Part shown: in pieces, positions 1 through 10,400 of the stretch
Layout: each line of letters begins with the position of its first letter
Numbering within the stretch: the stretch's first letter is position 1
Source of the DNA: Plantago elongata
Taxonomy: Eukaryota; Streptophyta; Magnoliopsida; Lamiales; Plantaginaceae
Direction: 5' to 3'
Length of the DNA stretch: 20,556 bases
Assembly (NCBI GenBank): GCA_036897095.1
Contig: JAYMSP010003234.1
Coordinates: forward strand, 1-20,556
The notes under the pieces: generated by a model
Told to the model about the DNA's origin: nothing
The model's input: only the letters and a program-made list of their open reading frames with translations
Databases searched by the model: none
Position numbers and translations under genes: made by a program

Positions 1-1195
1 AGCCTCAAAATTAAGTACGTATTATCCATTTATCAGGAGACACGGAGCTATATCATTTGCAAGACTTCCAAGGTGAGGGATAACTGAATTTCGGCATCAG
101 GCCCTGGGAAAAATCAAAATCAAAGTGCCTTCTTTCCTTGCTTTAAATTTTGTGTTTATTCTGTTTATAAGATATCTGATCAAAACCACCTTACATGCGC
201 GCCAATACTCTGACTAACTCGGTTCGAGTACTAATTGCGATTAGTAGATTGACTCCGAGTCTGACGAACCGAATTTCTGTACATGACTTGATATAACTAT
301 TATTCTGTCACTCGTGATACATATTGCACTGCATTCTGATTATGTTCTGCATTCTGATTATGTTCTGTCATTCCCCATGATCTGCATGCATTGCACGAAA
401 ATGACCTTGAATAATGTGCTACGTGGAAAATATGCATTGATTTTGAAATAAATTTTGAAAGCAACCACCGTGATATGATTTTGAAAATGGTTATGGTCGA
501 CACTGTCGACAACTCTGTGGTATGTGAACGTGTGTGATGAGATGCTGGGGCATTTGCCATGTACTTCGAGTCTGGGTATATGCCATGCAATGTGAGGACG
601 GGATATATGCCATGTACTTCGAGTCTGGGCTTATATCCTGTATTGCGACGCTGGGTATGTGCCGTGTACTTCGAGTCTGAGGCACATACCTTGCACTATG
701 AAAATGATCAGCTGGGGCCATTCGAGCTCTACAGCACGAATATGCATTATGCCATGAAGAAGCTGGGTATATACCGTGCCCATGAGGCTGGGTATATACC
801 ATGCACGTGTTACCTGTTTCAATTCTGTCCTGCATGATTTTCAAAACCATTACATGATTATGTTTGACGAGGTGGATTGCTTTATTGTTCATACACACAT
901 TTTATGCATGCCTGATTATCTCCCACTTAGTCGCACGACTAACCCTATCATTTCTAAAATGTTTTTCTCAGGACAAGAGCACGAGGAGGGGTACGAGTAG
1001 GTTAGCTGACTAGCCAGGGATAAAGTGTATTGCTACCACGTAATGACGTGGAACTTTCTCGATGTTTTGAACTTATAAAATGTTGAACTTATAAAATGAT
1101 ATTTGAATTTGTAATAATTAGTGTTTTGACTGTTTTGATAAAATTGGAAGTTCGGCATTTTCCTTGACGTCCGGACTAGGATCTTGGGTGTTACA
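1..1195 (+). mobile_element. Probable 3' part of a long LTR (Gypsy type), truncated by the window edge
   Basis: No credible coding region is present. Two things suggest an LTR. Degenerate tandem motifs at about 550-800 resemble the U3 repeats of long plant LTRs. The stretch also ends at 1186-1195 with GGGTGTTACA, the complement of the TGTAACACCC start common in plant Tekay/Del-type Gypsy LTRs. A short duplicated AACTTATAAAATG (around 1070-1098) lies before the end. The left end, target-site duplication and internal domain are not visible, so a solo LTR and a complete element cannot be told apart. The family assignment is inferred from the terminal sequence only. Confidence 0.4.
550..805 (+). 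repeat. Degenerate short tandem repeats inside the LTR-like region
   Basis: A unit around CCATGTACTTCGAGTCTGGG occurs at 557-576 and 610-629 and, with changes, at 661-679. A second motif, GCTGGGTATRTRCC, recurs at about 651, 761 and 787. The units are interleaved and unevenly spaced, as in old tandem arrays. The several small open frames here come from the repeat and show no protein-like composition. Confidence 0.7.
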
Positions 1196-1923
1196 GTCTC
1201 TTTCACTTTCTATAATACCGTCAGTTAGGAGATATACTCCATTATTTATATGTAGTCTCAAATACATTACTTCAAATTTACTAGAGAAAATATGAAGCAA
1301 ATTAAATACTCATAGGGAAAGGAAAATAAAAACAAAATTACAAAAGAGAAGGAGAAAGGAAATGAAAGCAAGAGAAACAAATTAAAAGGATGAATGAACG
1401 AAACAGCAAACTGAGAGAAGCAATGAAAGAAAAGGTAAAAAGTATAAAAACGGGTCTGATTGAATCGGACCCGTCTGATCAATCAAACGGCAATCAGACG
1501 TAATTTTCATCTGATTGCCGTCTCCAAATCCTACCAGACTCTCCAGCAGACCTTGCTGGAGATAGTCTCATATGTTTGTATAATTTCTCGGTTATATGTT
1601 TAAATTTCTATACTTCACATAAACTGACAAAGAAAACCTCGAAATAAACATCATAAGTAAAGCTGTTTTGAATTCTGTTGCACATTTCAGGAACAAAGAC
1701 TTTTGCACTTTGCTCTTCTATGGAAGTTTACACAACAGTGTACGATATGCTTTCATAACATCCAGACAATATCATATTTCCCATATATCCCTAACAAGAA
1801 TAAGGCAGTGAAATAAATGCCTCGTACTTTGTAGCACTTTACCTAGTATGTGAATAAAAACTGCCTCGCATTTCATGTTCACAATACAATATCTGCATAA
1901 TATATCAGATATGCAGAGTACAA
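1196..1923. other. Non-coding stretch between the LTR-like end and the minus-strand gene
   Basis: No gene is seen. About 1300-1447 is strongly purine-rich on the plus strand (A/G with few pyrimidines), which gives spurious pyrimidine-coded frames on the other strand. 1451-1568 carries three inverted repeats. About 1600-1923 is AT-rich and probably includes the 3' UTR of the minus-strand gene that stops at 1924. I saw no clear AATAAA polyadenylation signal on the minus strand here. Confidence 0.5.
1451..1568. repeat. Cluster of three adjacent inverted repeats (hairpins)
   Basis: Three inverted repeats follow one another within 118 bp. The first, 1451-1473, is a nearly perfect 23-bp palindrome starting CGGGTC and ending GACCCG. 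The second has perfect 12-bp arms, ACGGCAATCAGA at 1487-1498 and its complement at 1510-1521, around an 11-nt loop. The third has 9-bp arms at 1540-1548 and 1554-1562 around a 5-nt loop, with AGACT/AGTCT outside them. No protein is encoded. The cluster could be a remnant of a foldback element or a structured transcript end. Confidence 0.7.
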
Positions 1924-4686
1924 TCATAATGCAATTGCCTGTGCAAAACGACTACTAACCTCCATATGTAAAGACTCCCAAACATGTTTGCATTTACCCA
2001 ACTTTTCTTGCATGTTAGCCAGGAACGACTTAGCCCATGGTTCATTGCTTCCTTCCAAGCTCAGCTCACAAGGCACGGTGAAACTACAAGACCATGACAT
2101 ACATACTTCACTAATCAAAACAGTGAAAAGAGTAGGAAGCTAACTATCAGGTGATCTTGACTTCACTTATCCATGAGATCTACTCAGTCTCAGCCTCTCA
2201 GGTAGTAAAGCATAGCGTCCCTCTTTTATAGAACGGAAAAGGAAGAATTAACAGTCATAGTTCTATGCTCTACATTCAGATACATCACTCATTCACTTTG
2301 GCAATCTATTGTTATGAATGCACTGTGGATAAGATATAAGATTGATCATCAAAAAAAATGAAAGGCCGTACCTCATCAGTTCTTCCTGCGAAGTTCCTCG
2401 TCTTGATGCACCAGCCCTAATGACATGATTTCCAGTCACATGAAATGTATTATTAATATTCTGAAACATGGAAGAATTATTAAATAAAAGACTGAATCCT
2501 ACAAGGTTTTTTTCTTGCACACATTTTAATCTAAGTAAATGGGTTCACACAGGGCATACAATATGATCATAGTCGTGCTTTTTAATACTCCAGAGCATAA
2601 TACTCATAAAATACAATTAATGATATGTTGAAGACATTCTACAGATAGAAAACTGCAGCATGATAATTAATAATGGAACCCCATTCGATCTGATCTAGAC
2701 ACGATTTGTAAACGAACCTTCTCACAAAAAATTGATAGACATGAAGGGACTTGGTCGAAAGATTACTTATAGCACGCTCAATGCAGTCAACCCCAAATAG
2801 ATAGACAACTGGATAACCAAGAAGCCATCTGCAGTACAAGCAGCACAAGTAACTGAATTAGGTGAACACTAACAAGTATAAAAATAGTACTAACAGGAAA
2901 AGGAAAAGAAAAGCCAAGCATTTTCTACACACGTGAAAGGAATTGCAAAACGTAGAAACCAACCATATGTGCATCACCAATTACCAAGATTATGTACATC
3001 ATACGAAAACCCCCCAAAACAAATTTCAAATCAGATGAAATTGAAAGTTACCCGTTTAGAGTAGGGATTGTGACCTGAGTTTTCTGGAGGCAGTAACTGA
3101 GATCAATTACAGTGCAAGAATCAGTAACAGCTACTAAGGACCTGGCATTATTATGACTTTCATCACTTTGCAGCATATCACTGATCACACCATCAACATG
3201 AAAAATAGATGAAAACAACTGCTCAGCTGTAAGAAGCTGCATCAGAGCTGGGCTTTTTTCTGCCCGAGTGATCATCTGGATTGGCAGTGTAAGGGAGCAT
3301 TATTAGAGGTAAACTGAAATATTGAAATATACGAAATGATGTTGCAGAGAAGCAATACCTTTGGAGGGTCAGTTTCAAGGTCCGCGTATAGCATCTCAGT
3401 CTCCAAATTCAAGCTTATATTAACAAATTTTGCTAGTTCTATGACATGAATCAGATAAACCATGTCGTCTATGACCATGACCCTCAAATGCTCAAAAGTA
3501 CTGTTCTCCTGAAAGTTGAACAAATGTCACTTGCTAAATCTGTACACCATATTAATGTTAAAATTATATGAGCAACTACTTCAGAAGAACCACAGTCGAA
3601 TAGATAAAAATGATCCAACGATAGAATACACACACACACACACACAAGGGAGGAAGAGAAGGAAGAAGGAAAGCATAAAAGGAACAATCATCATGAACTG
3701 AAGTCCTAGAAAAAATCTTTGCAAAAATGAATGAGTAAGGCTGCAGACAGTGACCACCTAGGGTCCATAATAACAGGATTCCTCTCTAAGATGGGTATCG
3801 TGAATTATCAAGGTGTTTTATGATTTTAAACTTCGTTCGTTCTTTTCAAACGGGGCAGTTTTTGCGTAATTAATAAGTTGACCTCACATACGGTATAGAG
3901 GAGAAGTGGTTCTGAAATTTTTAGCAATGAATTTTCTCTTCCCTCTTCAGGGTAAAATCCTCCAACTAATTATAACTCTGGTCATCAATCCAAGAATGGT
4001 ACTAGACCAAGCTGAGCTACACAGTAAAATAGACGTCCTACATTGCTTTGTTTTTCCATTTCACTTTCATTTGTTTCTCGTGGTACTTTGCTCGGTACCA
4101 ATAAAAACTCCCTTATGCACATTAATAGCAGACTGCATCACATTCAATCCATAAGCCCAAGATTTCACTATATACTAGTAGTATGTCACTATGTTGGTTT
4201 ATCAGGCATAGATTTAGCAGCTATGGTCCTCAAAATTATCGAAGCTTATTAGGAGAGAGAATAAAGATTGGATATGACGAACCTTCTTGCAGTGATTGAG
4301 TAAAGCATCAAGTTTATGTCCCAGCTCAGGCATCTTCCCACCATAATCAACCATGACAACAGGTCTCATACCAGTGCACAGGGCTAATATATCTGTAAAA
4401 TGAAATTGAAAAGGAAAACACTGATTCTCTAGTATCTTAATTCAGAATATAAAAGTTTTAGTCTAAAACGAAGCTAAAACACACTTGAGCAAAGCAATCA
4501 CCACATTCACACATGACACAGCGATCACGGATGGAATTGTAATTTGCATTGAGTGGACGATGGATGTAAGCGAAGGTTACCTGTTTGAAGACGATGCTTA
4601 CAAGTGGTCCTAAGCCTCCATTTGATTTGAGAAAGAGATGCTTCCAAAACCCTAATCGTTGATTCTACATGTTCTACACTCTCCAT
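1924..4686 (-). CDS. Seven-exon gene, UPF0739/C1orf74-like (DUF4504) protein of unknown function
   Basis: Minus-strand exons, in order: 4686-4581, 4392-4283, 3508-3359, 3275-3052, 2828-2714, 2460-2372, 2083-1924. They sum to 954 nt, giving 317 residues plus TGA. The start is the ATG at 4686, since an in-frame TAG lies 24 nt upstream. Every intron begins GT and ends AG. Internal exons stay open, and the protein ends shortly after an EPWAKSFLANMQ segment and a WESLHMEV segment. Other landmarks are MVDYGGKMPELGHKLDALL (exon 2) and WLLGYPVVYLFGVDC (exon 5). From memory, the last two exons resemble plant proteins annotated as UPF0739 C1orf74 homologues; this family name is tentative and no biochemical role is known to me. 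There is no signal peptide or clear membrane segment. The exon 5 donor is uncertain: the stronger-looking GT at 2717-2716 shifts the frame, so 2714 was chosen as the exon end. Confidence 0.72.
3628..3646. repeat. (AC)n microsatellite in an intron of the minus-strand gene
   Basis: Nine and a half AC units lie between exons 2 and 3 of the minus-strand gene, in its longest intron (3509-4282). The array is followed by a purine-rich stretch to about 3680. It is a likely polymorphic simple repeat with no evident function. Confidence 0.9.
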
Positions 4687-5767
4687 GTTGTCTACCGATG
4701 CAACCTAAGGAGGTGGGATGGCATAATTAACTGGTTGGATTCTCTAGCTGGTCCATTTCTCGTAGAATTCAGTGTGGTGGTGCTAGAGGATGAAAATGTA
4801 TGTAGACAGTAAAAGACGATTTTTAACCCGAGTATTTATGCTCATGGGAGGGAGGTGTAAATGAAAGAACGTTCCTTAAATTTTCACGAAGGTGGTGATA
4901 AAATGAATCTGCGGTCAACAATTTAAGTTATACATAATTGAGCTCGAATTAGTCAACTTGTGCTTATAAGTTCAGATTTTCGTAGATTTACAGTGATTGG
5001 TAATTAACAAGGGGCTGATTTTTTGCAGAATTCGTTACAAATTCGAATGTTTGACATTTATTTTCGCGATGAACAAGGGTTTTAGAAGTGCAAGCCCGTA
5101 AAATTCATGGGCCTTGAATTATGTACTTTCAAGATGAATTTCGTTACCAATCATCGAAATTTTGCATCAATTATGTAGTCAAGGCTCCAATTATGCAAAG
5201 TTTTATGTTTCACTGTCGAAATGAATATGTGACGGACCAAAATGAAATGCAAAAAGATGAAATCGAACAGAGTGAGTAGTAGTTTCCGAACTATTTCGTG
5301 ACACAATTTAACCGAATACTAACAACTAAACATGAATATGTTGAAACCGAACACGAACATGAGCATAAATAAGTAGATGTACGATGTACATGAGCACGAA
5401 CTTAGTATGTCATATATTAAACGAACAAACATTCGTTGTGGTCCATATTCAATTCGTTAGGTTCGAAAAACATACATCATATTACTACACGTGGTCCCTC
5501 ATTAATTTCCTAATTACTTTCTTTTAGATTAAGAATGATGAGTAAAATTAGTTTGTGAGTGGTGAATTAATAAGTTGCAATTATGATAAAAATAAAATAA
5601 AAACCTAATGTGATTAGAGTAATGATGAAGTATGAAAGATAAATGATAAAAAAAATAGTTAATGGAGTAGAAACTTTATTTTATGACCTATGAAGTTTCT
5701 AACGAAACTCTAAATAATAAACGTGGTGAAGTTATTAGTGAAAAGGATAGAGTATGACTCAGTAATA

Positions 5768-5781
5768 ATATATATATATAT
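5768..5781. repeat. (AT)n microsatellite
   Basis: Seven uninterrupted AT units lie in the intergenic region, within a wider AT-rich stretch. It is a simple repeat only. Confidence 0.85.
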
Positions 5782-6254
5782 ACAAATCTAATAATCTATA
5801 ACTTATAAAAAAAATCATTTTTCTTTCAGTGACATATGTTTCGACGTCAAGTATATGCTTTTCTTCTTGTTATTCTTCTCCTCCGCGTTCACCCATATCC
5901 ATTTCTCACCTCCATTGCCCCACCCGTTGTCATTCGATATCCCCATCATAGCACCGACCAATTTATGCTAATTTCGTCATCCTCCGCCGGACCACTACAT
6001 TGACCTCCACCCCCGCACCACCAGATATGGTCTACAACCAAAAAACCTAGTTCATGCCCGAATATGTCTAAATCAAACGCAATAAAACACGTTTGTAACG
6101 AAAAAATGATGTTTTTTTTCTTGGATGAAAGTTTAGCACCCGAACTTGTATTACCTTGTAAACAAAAACGGTATGTCTATATTTATTAAAAAAATCAAGT
6201 TACATGTTAATTGAATCGTATTTTTGTTTGGTTCCAGGCAATCAACGGTAGAAA

Positions 6255-6345
6255 ATGATGCTTAATTTTCCAACTAATGTTTGTTTTCCAGCACTCATGA
6301 TGCTTAGTTTTCCATCAATCATGATGCTTAGTTTTCAACTAATGT
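6255..6345 (+). repeat. Short imperfect tandem/nested repeat, ATGATGCTTAGTTTTCC unit
   Basis: The unit ATGATGCTTARTTTTC occurs at 6255, 6297 and 6321. The first and third copies share a longer tail, CAACTAATGTTYGTT, so there is a 24-bp repeat nested within a unit of about 66 bp. The small open frame across it is a by-product of the repeat and is not taken as a gene. Confidence 0.6.
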
Positions 6346-7042
6346 TCGTTAATCGAGAATTTGTAGTTCCTTCGAACTTATCAATACTTGTTAGTTACAA
6401 TGGTCGTCTATTTATATGCTTTTGTTTCATACTGGTGCTTTATTGTATGGAAATTATGATTGTATGATTCATATAAATATGTTATATGTATATATAATTT
6501 GTGTTAGGCGACTTTTATTTTTTAAATTTACTTCGATTTCGAACTACTTCAATTAGATGATTCTTAGTTTTCAAGGTGATTATTTTTGAGATAGTCACGA
6601 AGCTTAGTTTTTAACTGATCACTGTATTCCGTTATTTTTGTCGACTAAGACGTCCGAATCCATGATGATTTCGTGAGATTGGCTTATAAAACGATGTTTA
6701 TTGTTATAAAATATTAATTAAATTATAAATTAAGGGTGATTACATAAATCAACAAATTTGATATTTTGAAAGAAATCTCAATATTCACAAATATATTATG
6801 CATCACAATTTTTTTTTTTAGATATTTTATGCATCACAATTGTTCCTCTAAAAGGAAGAAAATAAAAAAGCAAAAAAGTTCCTCCCCTTCGTGCGAGACT
6901 AGTTTATCCAAGTCTCCCAGACACCCACCCGACTAAAATTCCGATGCAACTGTGCAAGCAAGTCTCTGACTGAATCTTCGAGAGATAAAAAATAAATACT
7001 CCATCCCAATTCCCAAGCATCACGGATTTTCTCCCAGCTCGA

Positions 7043-7054
7043 ATGATCCCGTAA
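7043..7054 (+). promoter_or_regulatory. Three-codon upstream ORF in the presumed 5' leader of the sacsin-like gene
   Basis: ATG ATC CCG TAA lies 34 nt before the main start at 7089 and in another frame. If transcription starts upstream of 7043, ribosomes would meet this minimal uORF first, and it could dampen translation of the long main frame. The transcription start is not known from sequence, so its relevance is an inference. Confidence 0.35.
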
Positions 7055-7088
7055 TTGCACAACCAGAACCTTCGATCACCGGCGGCAA

Positions 7089-7420
7089 ATGGAACCGCCA
7101 ATACTCCTGGAAGACTTCGGTCAGAAGGTCGATTTGACGCGGCGGATCAGGGAGGTTCTCTCGAACTATCCGGAAGGCACCACCGTCCTCAAGGAGCTCA
7201 TCCAGAACGCTGATGACGCCGGCGCCACCACCGTCCGCCTCTGCCTCGACCGGAGGACTCACGCTACTCAATCTCTCCTCTCCGATACCCTAGCTCAGTG
7301 GCAAGGACCTGCGCTTCTGGCCTACAACGATGCAGTTTTCACCGAAGAGGATTTTGTCAGTATTTCTAGAATTGGCGGCAGTACTAAGCATGCTCAGGCT
7401 TGGAAAACCGGTCGATTTGG
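7089..7420 (+). CDS. Sacsin-like gene, exon 1: start of first GHKL ATPase domain
   Basis: Encodes residues 1-110 and two bases of codon 111. It begins with LLEDFGQKVDLTRRIREVL, then the ATP-binding helix ELIQNADDAG: Glu36 is the expected general base and Asn40 the expected Mg ligand by GHKL homology. WQGPALLAYND (71-81) corresponds to the loop carrying the ATP-contacting Asp. The donor is GG|GTATAA at 7421, inside the GRFG motif. Codon use is more GC-rich than in the following exons, as is common near plant gene starts. Confidence 0.92.
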
Positions 7421-10400
7421 GTATAATTACTGATCATATTCTATTTCACTAACAATGCTTAGTGACTTATCTATAATCAGTTGATAGCTCTTTGACATTT
7501 GGACTCCGAATTGCACATTAAGTAGTGTTTTTGACTTTTCGATCTGTAATGTTTGCAATGTTGTATGAATATATGGCTGGATGTCTTACTAGTTGAATGC
7601 CGGTGCTTATTCTGACTACATTGTGTTATTCTGTTAATTACATGGCTTGTTAGACACCGGGCTTGTGTGTTTAATGGAACTGAATGCACACAGCGTTTAA
7701 TTGGCATAGGATAATGTGTGATATTGCTTCTTTTATTGACTTCCATCCGTGCAAATTGAAGTTGCCCTGGATTGCTTCTGTACATCTTATACTGTTTTCA
7801 AATGGTAAAGGTTCTTCCCAGTATCTGGAGTAGAGATTCTAAGTATCATGGCCTCATGGGACACTGAAAGACAAGCTCATACGCTGGTTACTTCGCAAAT
7901 AGTTCCGACGTAATGCATGAATCTAATTGTTTTGATCGACATGATACATGTTAGGTTTGATCTTCTGGTATGTAATGGTGGGGAAATCTTCAATTATTGT
8001 GCATCTCAGTAACTTGAGAAAATTGCCAAGGCTTGATAATAAGAGTTCTATTCACTGGTTGCAATTGTTTGGCCTTTTTGGGGTGCAGTTATTTACCAGT
8101 TTTTTTATTCCTGAAAAATAGTTGCTCACCTGATTGCAATTGTTTCCAGGGTGGGATTTAACTCGGTGTACCATCTTACGGACTTGCCTTCATTTGTTAG
8201 TGGCAAACATGTTGTGCTATTTGATCCTCAGGGTGCCTATCTTCCTAATGTATCAACTGCCAATCCTGGAAAGCGAATAGAGTATGTTAGTTCCTCAGCC
8301 ATCTCACTGTACAAAGATCAGTTTGTTCCATATTGTGCATTTGGTTGTGACATGCAAAGGCCCTTCCATGGAACTTTATTTCGTTTCCCTTTGAGGAATG
8401 CGGATCAGGCTATAAACAGTAAGCTATCAAAGCAAGCCTACCTGGATGATGATATATATTCCATGTTTGTACAGCTTCATGAGGAAGGAATTCTATCAAT
8501 ACTTTTTCTTAAAAACGTGGTTGCTGTAGAAATGTATGTGTGGGATGTAGGGATGTCTGAGCCAAGGAGAATGTATTCCTGTTCTATCACTTCAAAAAGT
8601 GATGATGTTGTGTGGCATCGTAATGGACTTGTGAGGCTCTCAAAATTAAGAGACTCTTCTGAATGCGAGAAGGAGGCCTTCTCACTGGACTTTGCTAGTG
8701 AGGCTATAACTGGAGATGGTATACAAGTAAGGGACCATAAATTCCACGTAGTACAGATGATGGCATCATCATCCAGTAGAATTGGTGCTTTTGCATCTAC
8801 TGCAGCAAAGGATTATGACATGCATCTTCTGCCCTGGGCGTCAGTTGCTGCATGCGTTTCAGATAATCTACATGATGTAAGTTTTAGTAACTCTTTTTAG
8901 ATCTATGCATTAATGATTTTTCTAATTGAGCACCCAATCCCCAACACTTAATTGTTATATTCTGGTCTCTGATCCTGTAGCCGATAGGCTGTATTATCCA
9001 CATCCAAAACGTTCATTGCGAACCTTGCATCCTGGAAGAGTTCTCTTCTGGTGGTTGCAGAGTTTTGGGAATTGGGACTAGGATAGATGGCATGAAACTA
9101 TAGCTATGAGTTGTCTTATGTATTGAAGTCCCTAAAATGACGTCTTAGATAGTGGTGAAACTGCATGCGCATGGTCTTTAAGTTCTTTTTTCTATCCTTT
9201 TTTGTTTTGCATGAAGCAAGTACCGGACCAGAGCATAGATAATTTCCTTTCATGTAACCTACGCCTCTGGTTATGACTTAATTAAACCTGCCATATATTC
9301 TCAATCATTTCATGTTATAAATTGCATTTTTAGATGAGAATTGCCAAACTATAGTTTCAACCATTTCATGTTAGTGGTTACTTATCTCCCGCGGAGCAAC
9401 ATGAGTTGTTGGGATGGGGTGGATTAGGCAATCTCTTGTATGTATTATATATTCTCGACCTGTCATATACTCGTGTTCCAAGTTTTTCATGTGGATTGGC
9501 AGGATGATGTCCTCAAGCTAGGACGGGCATTCTGCTTTCTTCCATTGCCTGTTAAAACAGGGTTTCGGGTGCAGATTAATGGATACTTTGAGGTTTCCTC
9601 AAATCGCCGTGGCATTTGGTATGGTGATGATATGGACAGATCTGGAAAACTACGTTCTATCTGGAATAGACTTCTACTGGAAGATGTGGTGGCTCCTAGT
9701 TTTGCCAAATTGCTGCTTGGCTTGCGACAACTTATTGGTCCTACAAAAACGTATTATTCTTTTTGGCCTACTGGTGCATTCAAAGAGCCATGGGATTTTT
9801 TAGTGAAGCACATCTACAGGAGCATATGGGATTCCCCAGTCTTATATTCAGAGGTTGAAGGTGGAAATTGGATTTCACCAAAGGAAGCATATCTTTATGA
9901 CATGGAGCATTTTGGAAATAATAAACTTGCTGCTGTTCTTGTTCAGGTTGGAATGCCTATTGTGGCTCTGCCTAGTGATTTGTTCAATATGATCTTGAAC
10001 TGTGATGCATCTAGCGATACAAAAGTAGTTACTCCTGATTCAGTGCGTCACCATTTGAGAGGCTACAGTTTTATAAGTACAATGGACAGATCCCAAAAGC
10101 TCATGCTGTTGGAATATTGCCTCGATGACTTGATTGACACAGAGGTAGGTAATACCGCTTCTTACCTGCCTTTGCTTCCACTGGCAAATGGTGATTTTGG
10201 AACGTTGTCAAGATGCTCGGAAGGGATCACATATTTTATTTGCAGTGAGCTGGAATATATGCTTCTTGAGAAAATCTCGAATAGACTGATAGATAGGGGG
10301 ATTCCAAGCAACCTATTCGGCAGATTAACAGCTATCGCTAATGCCTCAGGGGCAAATATTGCAGTTTTCAGTGTTGATGAGTTTGTTAAATTATTTTCTG

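Larger units (their letters stand above)
4687..7088. other. AT-rich divergent intergenic region between two head-to-head genes
   Basis: No coding region is supported; open frames here are short and low in complexity. The stretch must hold the promoters of both divergent genes and their 5' UTRs. Visible items are a TGGGCC-type box on the complement of ATGGGCC at about 5109-5115, an (AT)n run at about 5768-5781, an approximate repeat at 6255-6345, and a 14-bp direct repeat (TATGCATCACAATT) at 6797-6810 and 6828-6841 flanking a T-rich spacer. About 5220-5760 has the look of decayed MITE sequence (for example TGACGGACCAAAATG near 5230), but I could not find both ends. No TATA box can be assigned with confidence. 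Confidence 0.5.

Noticed and set aside
300..1000. Several overlapping open frames of 60-135 codons on both strands
   Set aside because: They are made by the tandem motifs, are rich in His, Met and Tyr in repeat-derived patterns, and have no conserved domain.
1267..1482. Minus-strand frame rich in Phe, Leu and Ser, resembling a membrane protein
   Set aside because: It is the complement of a purine-rich low-complexity stretch. The apparent hydrophobicity is a composition effect.
5220..5760. Possible Stowaway-like MITE (TGACGGACCAAAATG near 5230)
   Set aside because: Only one degenerate terminus was seen, and no matching inverted end or TA duplication could be located.
5820..6060. C-rich stretch that might be a small exon or gene fragment
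   Set aside because: No open frame of useful length with splice borders was found. The local base bias alone does not support a gene.
6255..6467. 70-codon plus-strand frame in the intergenic region
   Set aside because: Its first half is encoded by the short repeats and its second half is generic hydrophobic AT-rich sequence. There is no family resemblance and no intron evidence.
9440..9502. ATG-started extension of the giant open frame upstream of 9503
   Set aside because: The 21 extra codons do not match the family. An AG acceptor at 9501-9502 joins exon 2 in frame with the conserved landmark, so this is intron 2.
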